A DNA stretch of 64,000 nucleotides, taken from assembly GCF_000719515.1 (NCBI RefSeq), contig NZ_JOGR01000010.1:1-64000 (forward strand). Reading direction: 5' to 3'. The DNA comes from Glycomyces sp. NRRL B-16210. Its GTDB lineage: Bacteria > Actinomycetota > Actinomycetes > Mycobacteriales > Micromonosporaceae. This document shows positions 8,532 to 16,793 of this stretch, piece by piece; positions within the stretch are counted from its first letter, which is position 1, and every line of letters starts with the position of its first letter. Below the pieces are notes generated by a model, which was given only the letters and a program-made list of their open reading frames with translations, did no database searches and had not been told where the DNA came from. Position numbers and translations under genes: made by a program.

Positions 8532-8987
8532 TCATCGGGGCAGCCAGGCGTCCTCCTCCGCGGCGAGCTCCTTGACGCTGACGGGGAAGTCCCCCGACGC
8601 GGCCTGTTCGAGCGAGACCTCGTCGAGAACCGAGCGCACCGCGGCGCGCGCGGCGACCCACAGCCGCGGCAAATTCACCGCGGCCCCTTCGTAACTCGTC
8701 TCCTCGGGCCGGCGCCCGCGGACCTCGGACAGGGGACCGTCCACCGCCCGCAGCACCTCCCCCACCGAGATGCGCGCCGGGGGCCGGGCGAGCCGGTAGC
8801 CGCCCTCGACGCCGCGGACGCTGTCGACGAGGTGGGCCCGGCGCAGGTCGCCGAGGATCACCTCGGCGAACTTCCTGGGCAACTGCTGCGCCGAGGCGAG
8901 CGAGGAGGCGGAGATGGTGCGTGGATGGCCGGTGACGAGGGTGACTGCGATGCGCACGGCGTACTCGCCTCGCGCGGAGACCTGCAT
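8532..8987 (-). CDS. Rrf2 family transcriptional regulator without cysteines
   Basis: Small winged-helix repressor (151 aa) of the Rrf2 superfamily. The start MQVSARGEYAVRIAVTLV and the wing segment VRGVEGGYRLARPPARIS are hallmark Rrf2 sequence. IscR- and NsrR-type members carry three conserved cysteines for an Fe-S cluster; this protein has no cysteine at all, so it should not sense through a cluster. That places it nearer CymR-type cysteine-metabolism repressors, which respond to a partner or metabolite. It lies between egtA and the sulfonate genes and next to two CCTA-N9-TAGG palindromes, so it is the best candidate for their binding protein (inference). Confidence 0.88.
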   Translation of the reverse strand: MQVSARGEYAVRIAVTLVTGHPRTISASSLASAQQLPRKFAEVILGDLRRAHLVDSVRGVEGGYRLARPPARISVGEVLRAVDGPLSEVRGRRPEETSYEGAAVNLPRLWVAARAAVRSVLDEVSLEQAASGDFPVSVKELAAEEDAWLPR

Positions 8988-9038
8988 TTCACCAGGCTCC
9001 CTTCGTTCGTTCTGGGGCTTGTCGAGCAGAGCACTTGA

Positions 9039-9059
9039 ATCCTACTTGATAGATAGGAT
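9039..9059. promoter_or_regulatory. Sulfur-regulon palindrome between rrf2 and leader peptide 1
   Basis: ATCCTA (9039-9044) and TAGGAT (9054-9059) are perfect arms with a 9-base spacer. Each arm reads TAGGAT in its outward direction, a match to the actinobacterial -10 pattern TANNNT, so the palindrome may overlap both divergent promoters and give autoregulation of rrf2 together with control of the rightward transcript. The leader ORF starts only 12 bases to the right. Confidence 0.7.
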
Positions 9060-9070
9060 ATGCTTGCGGG

Positions 9071-9184
9071 GTGAATCGCACCAATGGACCCGCGAGGACC
9101 GAATGGACCAAGCGGCGCCACATCGACTACTCGCGCTCGGACTCGGCACTGTGTCGACCGGGCGACGCCGCCGGTCCCGTCTGA
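9071..9184 (+). CDS. Putative Cys-sensing leader peptide 1
   Basis: 37-codon ORF starting with GTG at 9071 and ending TGA at 9182-9184, in a different frame from the downstream winged-helix gene. Residues 14-30 read KRRHIDYSRSDSALCRP. The pattern RRxIDxxRxxSALC is repeated with identical spacing in a second ORF at 9916, which argues that both are translated. Short peptides of this form are known in actinobacteria as putative leader peptides near sulfur-assimilation genes. The Cys codon (TGT, 9152-9154) is followed at once by a hairpin (9156-9161 pairing with 9171-9176), so Cys-tRNA supply could affect ribosome stalling and downstream expression (inference). There is no clear Shine-Dalgarno; leaderless translation is possible. 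Confidence 0.75.
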   Translation: MNRTNGPARTEWTKRRHIDYSRSDSALCRPGDAAGPV

Positions 9185-9299
9185 GCCGCAAGGCGATCGG
9201 ACGATCCCGCCAGAGCGATCGGACCCGCGCCCACCCGCGCGACCGACGACGCCGCCCGCCCCGGAACTCCCACCGAAACCCGAACGCGAAGGCGCAGCC

Positions 9300-9872
9300 A
9301 TGACTCCCGTCCAGACCCGCACCCGTCCTCCGGTCCTCCGCCGCTCCGGCACCGCGACCATCACCGTCACCGTCGAGATCCCGGCCGACGACCCGCGCCT
9401 GGCGCGGCGGCTCACCTCCGCGCTGAGCGTCCTCGCCCAGCAGGGCGGCCGCGTCGCGGTCACCTCCGACGGCGTGCCCTCCCCCGCGCTCGAGGCCCCC
9501 GATCCCACGTACCAGGCCGAGCGCAAGCCCACACTCGTCATCGACGTGCCCGGCCGCGAGGTCACCATCCACGGCGAGGCGATCCCGTTGACCCGCTTGG
9601 AGTTCGAGCTGCTGGCCTTCCTCGCCCGGTACCCGGGGATGGTCCACACGCGGACCGAGCTGCTCCAGTACGTGTGGGACACCCCCGACACCGGTCTGCC
9701 CGGGCGCACCGTGGACGTCCACGTGCGACGGCTGCGCGCCAAGCTCGCGGAGTTCGACGCGCTGGTCGCGACCGTGCGCGGGGTCGGCTACCGCTTCACG
9801 CGCAGCCGGGACGTGGAGTACCGCATCGGCTCGGGGGCGAACCCCGCCGAGGATCGGCTTCTCAGCATCTAA
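9300..9872 (+). CDS. Receiver-less OmpR/PhoB-type winged-helix protein
   Basis: DNA-binding protein (190 aa) whose residues about 85-175 match the OmpR/PhoB effector domain: ITRLEFELLAFLARYPG-like helix, RTELLQYVWD, RTVDVHVRRLRAKL and VRGVGYRF. The usual N-terminal receiver is replaced by an approximately 80-residue domain with no phosphorylation-site Asp context, and there is no sensor kinase nearby. The start at 9300 has GAAGG upstream; an in-frame ATG at 9084 would add a Pro-rich stretch overlapping the leader ORF and is unlikely. Its place between a sulfur palindrome with leader peptide and the sulfonate operon suggests it activates sulfur-starvation genes, in the manner of other orphan effectors. 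The signal is unknown. Confidence 0.82.
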   Translation: MTPVQTRTRPPVLRRSGTATITVTVEIPADDPRLARRLTSALSVLAQQGGRVAVTSDGVPSPALEAPDPTYQAERKPTLVIDVPGREVTIHGEAIPLTRLEFELLAFLARYPGMVHTRTELLQYVWDTPDTGLPGRTVDVHVRRLRAKLAEFDALVATVRGVGYRFTRSRDVEYRIGSGANPAEDRLLSI

Positions 9873-9873
9873 G

Positions 9874-9898
9874 AATTCCTAGTAATTCCATAGGATTA
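9874..9898 (+). promoter_or_regulatory. Sulfur-regulon palindrome upstream of leader peptide 2
   Basis: AATTCCTA (9874-9881) and TAGGATTA (9891-9898) share the core CCTA-N9-TAGG. It begins 2 bases after the winged-helix stop codon, in an AT-rich patch, and is 18 bases upstream of the second leader ORF. TAGGAT at 9891-9896 could itself be the -10 element of the flavin-reductase operon promoter. Confidence 0.7.
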
Positions 9899-9915
9899 CT
9901 GTTAATGTAGATGTC

Positions 9916-10026
9916 ATGAAGTCCGCCGGCTACCTGACGCGGCGGCGCGAGATCGATCAGATGCGCGCCGCCAGCGCACTCTGTCCTCTTCGAATGCCAC
10001 GGCCTGGCCGGCAGGCCAGGCTCTAG
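9916..10026 (+). CDS. Putative Cys-sensing leader peptide 2
   Basis: 36-codon ORF, ATG at 9916, TAG at 10024-10026. Residues 9-23 read RRREIDQMRAASALC, matching leader peptide 1 at every position of RRxIDxxRxxSALC. The Cys codon (TGT, 9982-9984) is followed 18 bases later by a hairpin with 8-bp perfect arms (10002-10009 and 10014-10021, loop GGCA) that overlaps the end of the ORF. No Shine-Dalgarno precedes it. It lies upstream of the SsuE-like reductase operon with about 200 bases of further leader. A role in cysteine-dependent attenuation of the operon is inferred. Confidence 0.78.
   Translation: MKSAGYLTRRREIDQMRAASALCPLRMPRPGRQARL
10002..10021 (+). promoter_or_regulatory. Attenuator-like hairpin inside leader ORF 2
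   Basis: GCCTGGCC, loop GGCA, GGCCAGGC: a perfect 8-bp stem within the last third of the leader ORF. A ribosome stalled at the Cys codon would leave it free to fold, whereas one finishing the ORF would disrupt it. The remaining leader to 10230 is GC-rich and contains more possible stems but no other gene. Confidence 0.5.
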
Positions 10027-10230
10027 GTCCCCGCGACCTCAAGACCCACCGCGAGCGCGGTCGGGCCGCGCGGCTCCATGGCGGAGTCCGCCGCCCGACC
10101 CCCACGCCCGGCGCCCCCACCCGGGGCCCCCGGGCCGCTTTCCCAAGGGCCGCTTCAGGCCCGCCCTCCCGCTTCAGCGCGCCCGACGATGGGCGCGCCC
10201 TCGCACGCTACCCATCGATAGGACTCCATC

Positions 10231-10776
10231 GTGACCGCCAGCATCAACGTGACCACTGTGGTCGGCAACCCGAAGCGCCTGTCCCGCACCCTGACCACCG
10301 CCGAGGCCCTGGGCGCGGCCCTCGCCTCCGGGCTGGGCCGCGAGCCGCGCGCCGCCTCGGTCGACCTCGCCGAGCTGTACCTCGCCGGCATCGAGCCGCC
10401 GCACGACGGCTTCGAGCACGCCCACGGGCTGATCCGGGAGGGCGACCTCCTCATCATCGGCACCCCGGTCTACAAGGGCAGCTACACCGGCCTGCTCAAG
10501 CTCTTCCTCGACCAGCTGCCGCCCAAGGTGCTCGCGGGGACGGTGACCGTGCCGGTCACCGTGGCCGCCTCGCCCGAGCACCGGCTGCTGGCCGACCTCC
10601 AGCTGCGGCCGGTCCTGGCCGAGCTGGGGGCGCGCGTGCCGGTCCCCTCGCTCACGCTCATCGAGAGCGAGCTGCCGGAGCTCGAATCGCGCATCGGCGC
10701 CTGGACCGAGGCGAACCTGACCGATCTCGCCGACGCGCTCGCGTTCGGCCGCAAGCCGATCGGAGCCGCGGTATGA
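10231..10776 (+). CDS. SsuE/MsuE-like NAD(P)H:FMN reductase
   Basis: Flavodoxin-fold reductase (181 aa, typical for SsuE). It supplies reduced FMN to two-component sulfonate monooxygenases. TPVYKGSYTGLLKLFLDQLP at about residues 86-105 is the characteristic SsuE/MsuE segment, and the N-terminus VTTVVGNPKRLSRT forms the FMN phosphate loop. The start is GTG at 10231. Its stop overlaps the next gene (ATGA at 10773). It opens the operon that continues with a second flavin reductase, an ABC importer and the NtaA-type monooxygenase, which it should feed with FMNH2. Confidence 0.88.
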   Translation: MTASINVTTVVGNPKRLSRTLTTAEALGAALASGLGREPRAASVDLAELYLAGIEPPHDGFEHAHGLIREGDLLIIGTPVYKGSYTGLLKLFLDQLPPKVLAGTVTVPVTVAASPEHRLLADLQLRPVLAELGARVPVPSLTLIESELPELESRIGAWTEANLTDLADALAFGRKPIGAAV

Positions 10777-11291
10777 GCGCGCCGGCGACGAGCACTGAAC
10801 GCCCGGTCGGGGTCGCCCCGGCGGACTTCCGGGCCCTGTTCCGGGCCCACCCTGCGGGCGTCACGGTGGTGTGCGCCGACGCCGGGTCCGGGCCCTCGGG
10901 CTTCACCGCCACCTCGCTGACCTCGGTCTCGCTCGACCCGCCGCTGGTCTCGTTCGCGATCGCGACCGGGTCCTCGGCGTGGCCGGCGATCCGCGACGCC
11001 GCGAGCATCACCGTGAACTTCCTGTCCGCCGACCAGCACGAGATCGCGACCCGGTTCGCCACCAGCGGGATCGACCGCTTCGGCGGCCCGACCCTGTGGT
11101 CGCGGCTGGAGACCGGCGAGCCGGTCCTCGACAACGCCCCGGCGTTCCTGCGGGCGGTCGTCACCGACCGCATCGAGGCCGGGGACCACCACCTCGTGCT
11201 CGCGCTGGTCGCCGACGCCGAGACCGGCGGCTCCCACGAGCCGCTGGTCTACCACGCGGGCGGCTACTGCGCCGCCGCCCCCCTCGACTAA
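10773..11291 (+). CDS. Flavin reductase of the HpaC/DIM6-NTAB type
   Basis: Second flavin reductase (172 aa) with the split-barrel FMN-binding fold: FRALFRAHPAGVTVVCA at the start, GFTATSLTSVSLDPPLVSFA and NFLSADQHEIATRFA are standard for this family. It reduces free FMN or FAD with NAD(P)H. It is translationally coupled to the SsuE-like reductase by a 4-nt overlap. Two unrelated flavin reductases next to each other suggest they serve different monooxygenase partners; only one FMN monooxygenase lies in this operon, while four other LLM enzymes lie elsewhere in the window. Confidence 0.9.
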   Translation: MSAPATSTERPVGVAPADFRALFRAHPAGVTVVCADAGSGPSGFTATSLTSVSLDPPLVSFAIATGSSAWPAIRDAASITVNFLSADQHEIATRFATSGIDRFGGPTLWSRLETGEPVLDNAPAFLRAVVTDRIEAGDHHLVLALVADAETGGSHEPLVYHAGGYCAAAPLD

Positions 11292-11341
11292 ATCTCCCCA
11301 TCGAAGCTTCTCACCGATACCCTTCCGAAAGGCCAATTCCG

Positions 11342-12406
11342 ATGCCACCCACAGCAACCCGACGCAATCTCCTTATAGGATCCTCAGCAGTGGCCGCACT
11401 GGCGCTCGCCGCGTGCTCCGAGGAGCCCACCGGTCCGGCCCTCGCCGCCGACGCCGCTCTGCCGACCGCGGTGCCCGACGGCACCAAGATCGTCATCGGC
11501 GACCCGGCTCAGCAGCTCTCGTTCGAACTCTCCGGTCTGGCGAAGCTTCTCGAGTTCGAGGTCGAGTGGGCCAACATCTCCGGCGGCCCCAAGTCCGCCG
11601 AGGCCTTCCGCGCCAAGTCGCTCGACCTCAGCTCGGTGGCGGACATTCCGCCGATCCACACGAACTGGACCGGTCTGCCGACGCGGATCGTGGCCGCCTC
11701 CGGCCGCAAGGACCCGCTCGGGCACCCGATCTACGACCTCGGGGTCACCCCCGGCGCCGACATCACCTCACTTGAGGACCTGCGCGGGCACCGGATCGCC
11801 TACTCCCCCGGGCAGGCCCAGGGCGCGCTGATCCTGCGGGTCCTCAACGCCGCCGGCCTGAGCCAGGACGACGTGGAGCTGGTGGAGCTGCCGAGCACCG
11901 CCGACGTCTACACCAACGCCCTCGCCGGCGGCGAGGTCGACGTGGCGCCCATCGGCGGCACACAGGTGAAGGTCTACATCAACAAGTACGGCGTCGACGG
12001 CGCCACCACGATCCCGCACGGCCTCCGGGACGATCCGGGCGTGCTGTACGCGCCGGTGGAGGTGCTGGAGGACGCGGACAAGGCCGCGGCCATCGCCCAG
12101 TACGTGCGCCTGTGGGGCGCGGCGCGGCTCTGGGCCAAGGCGAACCCCGAGGAGTGGATCAACGCCTGGTACGTCGACCACGAGGGGCTGTCCTACGAGG
12201 ACGGCGAGTACCTCGTCGAGCGCGAGGGCGAACTGGACTTCCCCGAGAACTGGGACGAGACCATCGAGCGCCACCAGGAGACCATCGAGGTCGTCGCCGA
12301 CGGGACCGGCTATCCGGTCCTCGACGCCGAGGACCTCTACGACCGCAGGTTCGAATCCCTCGTCACCGAGGGCATCGCCGAATACGGAGAGGGAGGCGCG
12401 GCATGA
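11342..12406 (+). CDS. Sulfonate-type ABC transporter binding lipoprotein (system 1)
   Basis: Binding protein (354 aa) of the SsuA/TauA class. The N-terminus has a twin-arginine (TRRNLL), a short hydrophobic stretch and lipobox LAAC, so it is probably a Tat-exported lipoprotein. Features such as AEAFRAKSLDLSSVADIPPI and LEDLRGHRIAYSPGQAQG are typical of aliphatic-sulfonate binding proteins. GAAAGG lies upstream of the ATG. It is followed by its permease with a 4-nt overlap and then the ATPase. The exact ligand (alkanesulfonate, taurine or aryl sulfonate) cannot be read from the sequence. Confidence 0.88.
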   Translation: MPPTATRRNLLIGSSAVAALALAACSEEPTGPALAADAALPTAVPDGTKIVIGDPAQQLSFELSGLAKLLEFEVEWANISGGPKSAEAFRAKSLDLSSVADIPPIHTNWTGLPTRIVAASGRKDPLGHPIYDLGVTPGADITSLEDLRGHRIAYSPGQAQGALILRVLNAAGLSQDDVELVELPSTADVYTNALAGGEVDVAPIGGTQVKVYINKYGVDGATTIPHGLRDDPGVLYAPVEVLEDADKAAAIAQYVRLWGAARLWAKANPEEWINAWYVDHEGLSYEDGEYLVEREGELDFPENWDETIERHQETIEVVADGTGYPVLDAEDLYDRRFESLVTEGIAEYGEGGAA

Positions 12407-13256
12407 CCGCCGTCGACACCGAGACCCGCGAGACCGGCAGCGGCGCCTCGCCGCCCGCGAGCCACGACGAGGCCGCCAGCGGCCGCGCCTCCAAGCCCCG
12501 CGGCAAGCGCCGCCTCGGACCGGGCAAGGCCATCCCGTTCGGCTACCTCGTCGGCCCGCTCCTGCTCCTGGGCATCTGGGCCTGGGGTTCGGCGCAGGGC
12601 TGGATCGACCCGCGCATCCTCTCGGCCCCGTGGACGGTCGCGGCCACCGGCTGGGACCTGTGGGAGTCCGGCCGCCTCGGCCCCGACCTGCTCGTGTCGG
12701 CCCGCCGCTTCGCGCTGGGCCTGACCATCGGGGTGCTCGTGGGCCTCGTGCTCGCGATCGCGTCGGGACTGAGCCGCTGGGGCGAGGCCATCGTGGACGG
12801 TCCCGTGCAGATCAAGCGGTCCATCCCCAACCTCGCGCTGCTGCCGCTCCTGCTGCTGTGGTTCGGCATCGACGAGCGCATGAAGATCATCACGATCGTG
12901 CTCGGCGTGCTCATCCCGATCTACATCCACACCCACAACGGCCTGCGCTCGATCGACGGGCGCTACGCCGAACTGGCCGAGACGCTGCGGCTGAGCCAGG
13001 GGGCCTTCATCGGCCGCGTGGTCCTGCCCGGGGCGCTCCCGGGGTTCCTGCTGGGGATGCGCTTCGCCGTGACCTCCTCGTGGCTGTCGCTGGTGGTGGT
13101 CGAACAGGTCAACGCCACCAGCGGCATCGGGTACATGATGCTGCTGGCCGGGACGTACGGGCAGACCGACATCATCATCGTCGGCCTCGTCCTCTACGCC
13201 CTGCTGGGCCTGGGCTCCGACACCATCGTCCGCTTGATCCAGAGGAGGGCCCTGTC

Positions 13257-13281
<25 letters not shown>
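12403..13281 (+). CDS. Sulfonate-type ABC permease (system 1)
   Basis: SsuC/TauC-like inner-membrane permease (292 aa) with a hydrophilic N-tail of about 45 residues, then about six helices. The ATPase-contact segment reads ELAETLRLSQGAFIGRVVLPGALPGF. The start ATG overlaps the binding-protein stop. Its 3' end overlaps the start of the ATPase gene by 25 bases. Together with its neighbours it forms a complete importer that would bring sulfonates to the NtaA-type monooxygenase encoded at the end of the operon. Confidence 0.9.
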
Positions 13282-14014
<733 letters not shown>

Positions 14015-14018
<4 letters not shown>

Positions 14019-15400
14019 GCAACGAGCCCAGGCCCCTGCACCTCAACGCTTTCCTGATGAGCACCGGCCACCACGAGTCCTCGTGGCGGCTGCCGGAGTC
14101 CGACCCGTACTCGTCGATCTCGATCAAGCACTACACGAACCTGGCGCAGATCGCCGAGCGCGGGAAGCTCGACTCGATCTTCTTCGCCGACTCGCCGACG
14201 CTGTGGGGCACCATCGGACGGCGCCCGTCCGGTTCGCTGGAGCCGACCGTGGTCCTGGCGGCCATCGCTGCGCAGACCGAGCACATCGGCCTCATCGCGA
14301 CCGCCTCGACGACGTACAACGAGCCGTACAACCTGGCGCGGCGCTTCGCGTCGGTCGACCACCTCTCGGGTGGCCGGGCCGGCTGGAACATCGTGACGAC
14401 CGCGACGCTCGACGCGGCCCGGAACTTCAACCTGTCGGAGCTGCCGAACCACGCGGCCCGCTACGCCAGGGCCGAGGAGTTCCTCCAGGTCGCCAAGAAG
14501 CTCTGGGACTCCTGGGACGACGCGGCGATCCTGGCCGACAAGGAGTCGGGGCTCTGGGGCGACGACACCCGGCTCTACCCGGCCGACCACGAGGGCGAGC
14601 ACTTCCAGGTGGCCGGGGCGCTCAACGTGCCGCGCTCGCCGCAGGGGCACCCGCTGCTGGTGCAGGCCGGGTCCTCCGAGGACGGGAAGGCCTTCGCGGC
14701 CAACCACGCCGAGGCGATCTTCACCGCGCAGCAGACCCTCGAGGAGGCCCAGGCGTTCTACGCCGACATCAAGCGGCGGGCGAAGGAGGCCGGGAGGGAC
14801 CCCGACGGGGTGCTGGTGCTGCCGGGCATCGTCCCGGTGCTCGGCGCGACCGAGGCCGAGGCGCGGGAGCTGGAGGCCGAGCTGGACCGGCTCATCGTCC
14901 CCAAGTACGCGCTCAAGAACCTCGCGCGGACGCTCAAGCTCGACCCGTCCGAACTGGACCTCGACAAGGAACTGCCCGAGCACCTGCCGACCGAGGACGA
15001 GATCGAGGGCGCCAAGAGCCGCTTCACGCTCATCGTGGACCTGGCCCGGCGCGAGCGCCTGACGGTGCGCCAGCTCATCGGGCGCCTCGGCGGCGGCCGC
15101 GGCCACCGCACCTTCACCGGCACGCCCGAGCAGGTCGCCGACGCGATCTTCGAGTGGTTCGACGGCGACGAGAACGGCCGCGCCGCGGACGGGTTCAACA
15201 TCATGCCCGCGGTGCTGCCCTCGGGCCTGGAGGCCTTCGTGGACCAGGTCGTCCCGATCCTCCAGGAGCGCGGGCGCTTCCGCACCGAGTACACCGGCAC
15301 CACGCTCCGCGATCACTACGGCCTCGCCAGGCCGGAGAACCCGCGGCGGCGCGAGGCGCTGGAGTCGGCGGTCAAGGGCGTCCTCGCCCACGCCCGCTGA
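14015..15400 (+). CDS. NtaA/DmoA family FMN-dependent monooxygenase
   Basis: Flavin-dependent monooxygenase of the luciferase-like superfamily (461 aa, usual for NtaA/SnaA/SoxA). Family motifs include FADSPTLW, NEPYNLARRFASVDHLSGGRAGWNIVT, NVPRSPQGHPLLVQAGSSEDG and the C-terminal EYTGTTLRDHYGL. It uses FMNH2 from a separate reductase, probably one of the two encoded at the start of this operon. Position behind a sulfonate importer argues for C-S bond cleavage of an organosulfur compound rather than a nitrilotriacetate-type reaction; the substrate is not known. AGGAGG lies 5 bases before the ATG. Confidence 0.9.
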
Positions 15401-15412
15401 ATCCGGTCCGGT

Positions 15413-15447
15413 CTTCGGCGCCGGCGCCTCCCCCGCCGGTGCCGAAG
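15413..15447 (+). terminator. Hairpin after the monooxygenase gene
   Basis: 14-bp stem with one G-U pair (15413-15426 pairing with 15434-15447), 7-base loop, 12 bases past the monooxygenase stop. There is no T run. It probably ends or attenuates the first sulfonate operon. The remaining 250 bases to 15698 contain no gene. Confidence 0.6.
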
Positions 15448-15628
15448 GCACCCTCGGTCGCGGTTTCGCGGTCCGAGCCGGGTGCCGAAGGCACCCATGC
15501 AAATCGGTACAGAACCGTCCCGCCTGTCGGAACGGTCGTGAGACGGCAAGCGTTTTGCGAGCCAGAACACGTTTTCCGTGCCCAATCTTTGAGACCCGGG
15601 TTGCCCCGGCACTCGGGTCACCCCTAGA

Positions 15629-15669
15629 ATTCCCATCAGTTTGATCGAATATATCGAACTACTGGGAAT
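15629..15669 (+). promoter_or_regulatory. 41-bp imperfect palindrome upstream of transporter 2
   Basis: Arms 15629-15645 and 15653-15669 match at 14 of 17 positions; the outer ends are ATTCCCA and TGGGAAT, and the loop is CGAATAT. It lies 29 bases upstream of the second binding-protein gene in an AT-rich island. It is the obvious operator of transporter 2. The ends resemble the TTCCYA half-site of the sulfur palindromes, but the spacing (27 bases) is different. Confidence 0.6.
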
Positions 15670-15698
15670 GACACCTTACAACGTAGAGAGAATCCCCC

Positions 15699-16793
15699 AT
15701 GAGCACAGCCAGCCAGTCCCCCCTCAATCGGCGCAGCATCATCGCGGCCGCTGGCGCGGCCCTCACCGCCGCGCCGATCCTGGCCGCCTGCGGCAACGAC
15801 GACGACGTCTCGGCGGCCGACGCCGACAGCTCGACCGCCAGCGGCACCATCCGCCTGGGCTACTTCGGGAACATCACCCACGCCCCGGCCCTCGTGGGCC
15901 TCGAAGGCGGGGTCTTCGAGGACACCCTGCCCGAGGCCGTCACGATCGAGACCGAGGTCTTCAACGCCGGGCCCTCGGCGATCGAGGCCCTCTTCAGCGA
16001 CGCGCTCGACATCTCCTACATCGGACCCAACCCCGCCATCAACGGCTGGGCCCAGTCCGGCGGCCAGGCGCTGCACATCATCGCCGGGTCCACCTCCGGC
16101 GGCGCGGGCCTGGTCGTCAAGCCCGAGATCACCGAGGTCGAGGACCTCGTCGGCACCGCCCTGGCCACCCCGCAACTGGGCAACACCCAGGACGTCGCGG
16201 CCCGCTACTGGCTCAAGCAGCAGGGCTACGAGACCGACCAGAGCGGCGGCGGCGACGTCTCGGTCACCCCCATCGACAACGCCGAGGTCGCGGCCGCGTT
16301 CGACGCGGGCACGGTGCAGTCGGCGTGGGCCGTCGAGCCGCGCTACTCGCAGCTGCTCCTCAACCACGGCGGCGTCGAGTTCCTCAACGAGCGCGAGCTG
16401 TGGGAGGGCGGCGAGTTCGTCACCACCCACATCATCGTCTCCACCACCTTCCTCAACGAGCAGCCCGCGCTGGTCAAGGCCTTCCTGGAAGCCCACGTGG
16501 CGGCCCTCGACTACATCGCCGAGAACCCCGCCGAGGCCGAGACGATCGCCAACGACCACCTCGAAGAGCTCTCGGGGAACCGCCTCGACGACGAGATCGT
16601 CAGCGCGGCCTTCGCAAACCTGACCTTCACCGCCGACCCGGTCGCCGGCTCCCTCGGCGGGAGCAAGGACCACGCGGTCGAGGTCGGGCTCCTCGAAGAG
16701 GTGGACCTCAAGGGCATCTACAAGCTCGACGCGCTCAACGAGATCCTCGCCGAGCGCGGCGACGCCGAAGTCTCGGCGGGTGACCTGGCGTGA
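15699..16793 (+). CDS. ABC transporter binding lipoprotein (system 2, sulfonate/sulfate-ester class)
   Basis: Binding protein (364 aa) of the SsuA/TauA/NMT1 class. The N-terminus NRRSIIAAAGAALTA with lipobox LAAC indicates a Tat-type lipoprotein. IRLGYFGNITHAPALVGLEGG and IGPNPAINGWAQSGG are diagnostic of this class, in which the ligand is bound between two alpha/beta lobes. Gene order here is binding protein, ATPase, permease, different from system 1, so it was assembled separately. The next gene starts with GTG overlapping its stop. The ligand is probably a sulfonate or sulfate ester by context. Confidence 0.87.
   Translation: MSTASQSPLNRRSIIAAAGAALTAAPILAACGNDDDVSAADADSSTASGTIRLGYFGNITHAPALVGLEGGVFEDTLPEAVTIETEVFNAGPSAIEALFSDALDISYIGPNPAINGWAQSGGQALHIIAGSTSGGAGLVVKPEITEVEDLVGTALATPQLGNTQDVAARYWLKQQGYETDQSGGGDVSVTPIDNAEVAAAFDAGTVQSAWAVEPRYSQLLLNHGGVEFLNERELWEGGEFVTTHIIVSTTFLNEQPALVKAFLEAHVAALDYIAENPAEAETIANDHLEELSGNRLDDEIVSAAFANLTFTADPVAGSLGGSKDHAVEVGLLEEVDLKGIYKLDALNEILAERGDAEVSAGDLA

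Noticed and set aside
9084..9299. N-terminal extension of the winged-helix protein from ATG 9084
   Set aside because: Pro/Arg-rich residues without fold, and the segment overlaps the conserved leader peptide in another frame.
10207..10222. GCTA...TAGG near the SsuE-like start as a fifth sulfur palindrome
   Set aside because: The spacer is 8 bases and the left core is GCTA; it lies in the ribosome-binding region and is probably chance.
11371..11382. CCTTATAGGATCC in the binding protein of system 1
   Set aside because: Within the signal peptide codons and no CCTA at the required spacing.
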